A DNA stretch of 5,546 nt from Rhodospirillales bacterium (GTDB lineage: Bacteria > Pseudomonadota > Alphaproteobacteria > CACIAM-22H2). Location of the stretch: assembly GCA_016195145.1 (NCBI GenBank), contig JACQAF010000261.1:1-5546 (forward strand), given 5' to 3'. Position numbers and translations under genes: made by a program. Below the pieces are notes generated by a model. The model made no database searches. It was not told the DNA's origin and saw only the letters and a list, made by a program, of their open reading frames with translations. Positions 4,440 to 5,546 of the stretch are shown piece after piece (the stretch's first letter is position 1; every line of letters starts with the position of its first letter).

Positions 4440-5546
4440 TCAGGCGACGCGCATCAAGGCGTCGAACATGTCCTTGACCGCCGAAATGATGCGGGCCGAC
4501 GCGCTGTAGGAGCTCTGCAGCTGGATAAGCCGCGCCAGCTCCTGGTCGACGTTGACGCCGCTGTCGTTGCGCACGCGCTGGTCCATGCTGTTGGTGATCA
4601 ACGACTGGTTCTCCAGCTGATCGCCGATATTGGCGCGCTGGGTTCCCTGAAAGGTGATAAAGGCGTTGGCGTATCCTTCGAGGGTGGCGACCGTCGCCAG
4701 GCCGGGAGCGGCGGCGAAGGTTCGTTGCGTTTCGAAGGAGGCGACGATGGCCAACGGCAATGTCGCGTCGCCGACCGGATCGGGCACCGGGATCGGATTG
4801 ACCACGCCGGCGGCGTTCGTGCCGTGGCGCAGGGCTCGAGGGGCGACGACGACGTTCTGGTTGACGGCGATACGTTGCGCGAGGCCGATCTTGTTGACTG
4901 GGTTATAGGCGGCCGTGCCATCGAAAAACAGCACCAGCCCCTTGCTGGAAAAGGCGTTGATCAGGCCGTCGGCCATTTCGTCGAGCTGGTCCTGAGCCTG
5001 GACCAGCAGGTTGTCACGCAAGCCGACATAGCCAGCGATACGGCCGCCGCCGATGTCGCCGGTGACATCGACGCCGTCGATGACGATGCCGTTGAAGCCG
5101 CTAGGTCCCGGCGGCGCTACGTAACGCATCGAAGGGTCGACGGCGGGTTTGGCGGAGTATTGGAGCGTATGGACGCTGGTGTCGAGCAGGGCGCGGCCGC
5201 TTTTGGTCATGATCCATATTTCGCCTGTCTCGCGGGTGAAGTACGAAATATCGATTTCCTTGGACAGGCTGTCGACGAGGACGTCGCGCTTGTCCTCGAG
5301 ATCGGCCGAACTCTGGCCGTTGACCCGCAATCGGCCGATTTCGAGATTAATATCCTGAATCTTCTTGAGCGTTGAATTGACGGCGCTGACCGAGCGTTCG
5401 ATCGAGGCGTCGGCGTCGGTGCGTAAGCTCTGTACCGTGTTACTCAACTGGTTGAGCGAGCGCGCCGTTTCGTCGGCGCGGGTCAGCGCGACCGACTGGG
5501 CGCTCGATGAATTCGGGGTGGTCGACAGGGCACGGAACGAGTCGCC
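4440..5546 (-). CDS. flgK: FlgK, hook-filament junction protein (HAP1), C-terminal 368 residues (start outside the window)
   Basis: The frame is open from the right edge to a TGA at 4440-4442 and gives 368 residues. The first visible residues (GDSFRALSTTPNSSSAQSVA, fragment 1-20) and the following RSLNQLSNTVQSLR (29-42) match the region of FlgK after its N-terminal D0/D1 helices. A TTG at 5447 is therefore an internal codon and not the start. LEDKRDVLVDSLSKEIDI (83-100) is a strongly conserved FlgK block. The C-terminus carries the HAP1 signature SGVNVDQELARLIQLQSSYS and ASARIISAVKDMFDAL (about residues 329-364). FlgK caps the hook and joins it through FlgL to the filament; it is secreted by the flagellar export system. 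The N-terminal part, usually a little over 100 residues, is missing only because of the window edge. It is followed closely by flgL and is probably in the same operon. Confidence 0.95.
   Translation of the reverse strand, partial: GDSFRALSTTPNSSSAQSVALTRADETARSLNQLSNTVQSLRTDADASIERSVSAVNSTLKKIQDINLEIGRLRVNGQSSADLEDKRDVLVDSLSKEIDISYFTRETGEIWIMTKSGRALLDTSVHTLQYSAKPAVDPSMRYVAPPGPSGFNGIVIDGVDVTGDIGGGRIAGYVGLRDNLLVQAQDQLDEMADGLINAFSSKGLVLFFDGTAAYNPVNKIGLAQRIAVNQNVVVAPRALRHGTNAAGVVNPIPVPDPVGDATLPLAIVASFETQRTFAAAPGLATVATLEGYANAFITFQGTQRANIGDQLENQSLITNSMDQRVRNDSGVNVDQELARLIQLQSSYSASARIISAVKDMFDALMRVA

Noticed and set aside
4725..5375. A 216-codon plus-strand open frame opposite flgK
   Set aside because: It is a shadow of the conserved flgK reading frame. 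It is rich in Asp/Val/Gly from codon complement bias and has no ribosome site.
4440..5447. A FlgK form starting at the TTG at 5447
   Set aside because: The frame is open to the window edge, and the 33 codons upstream match FlgK, so 5447 is internal and the true start lies outside.

Overview
This window is a flagellar-filament locus from a GC-rich alphaproteobacterium. Three things point there: the FlbT/FlaF pair, which is essentially an alphaproteobacterial flagellin-regulation module; the alphaproteobacterial flagellin tail ending in LLGLFRN; and a perfect CtrA-type box, TTAA-N7-TTAAC. A Rhodospirillales-like genome (Magnetospirillum/Azospirillum relatives) would fit, but the order is an inference and not proven here.

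Layout. The left half reads rightward: the last 49 codons of a flagellin gene (1-152), a GC-rich hairpin, flbT (233-643), flaF (640-984, overlapping flbT by ATGA), two tandem hairpins, then a TauE/SafE-family membrane permease (1116-1859). The right half reads leftward: flgK (from beyond the right edge to 4440), flgL (4416-3370), a 139-nt gap holding the CtrA-type palindrome, then a TPR-methyltransferase fusion gene (3230-1875). The permease and methyltransferase genes converge with only 15 nt between their stop codons. An imperfect 15-bp inverted repeat sits across that junction.

How the genes work together. FlgK and FlgL form the hook-filament junction on which the flagellin filament grows. 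FlaF and FlbT act after transcription on flagellin production and export. The TPR-methyltransferase is not a standard flagellar component. Its design, a TPR array followed by a transferase domain, resembles the logic of Caulobacter FlmG, where a TPR region recruits flagellin to a glycosyltransferase domain. Its place among filament genes and behind a CtrA-type box makes a flagellin- or flagellar-glycan-modifying methyltransferase a reasonable hypothesis, and this is the most interesting point in the window. The permease has no obvious flagellar role and may be a passenger.

I see no tRNA, rRNA, CRISPR array, insertion sequence or clear mobile-element boundary. The longest gene-free stretch is about 140 nt, so there are no large unexplained gaps.
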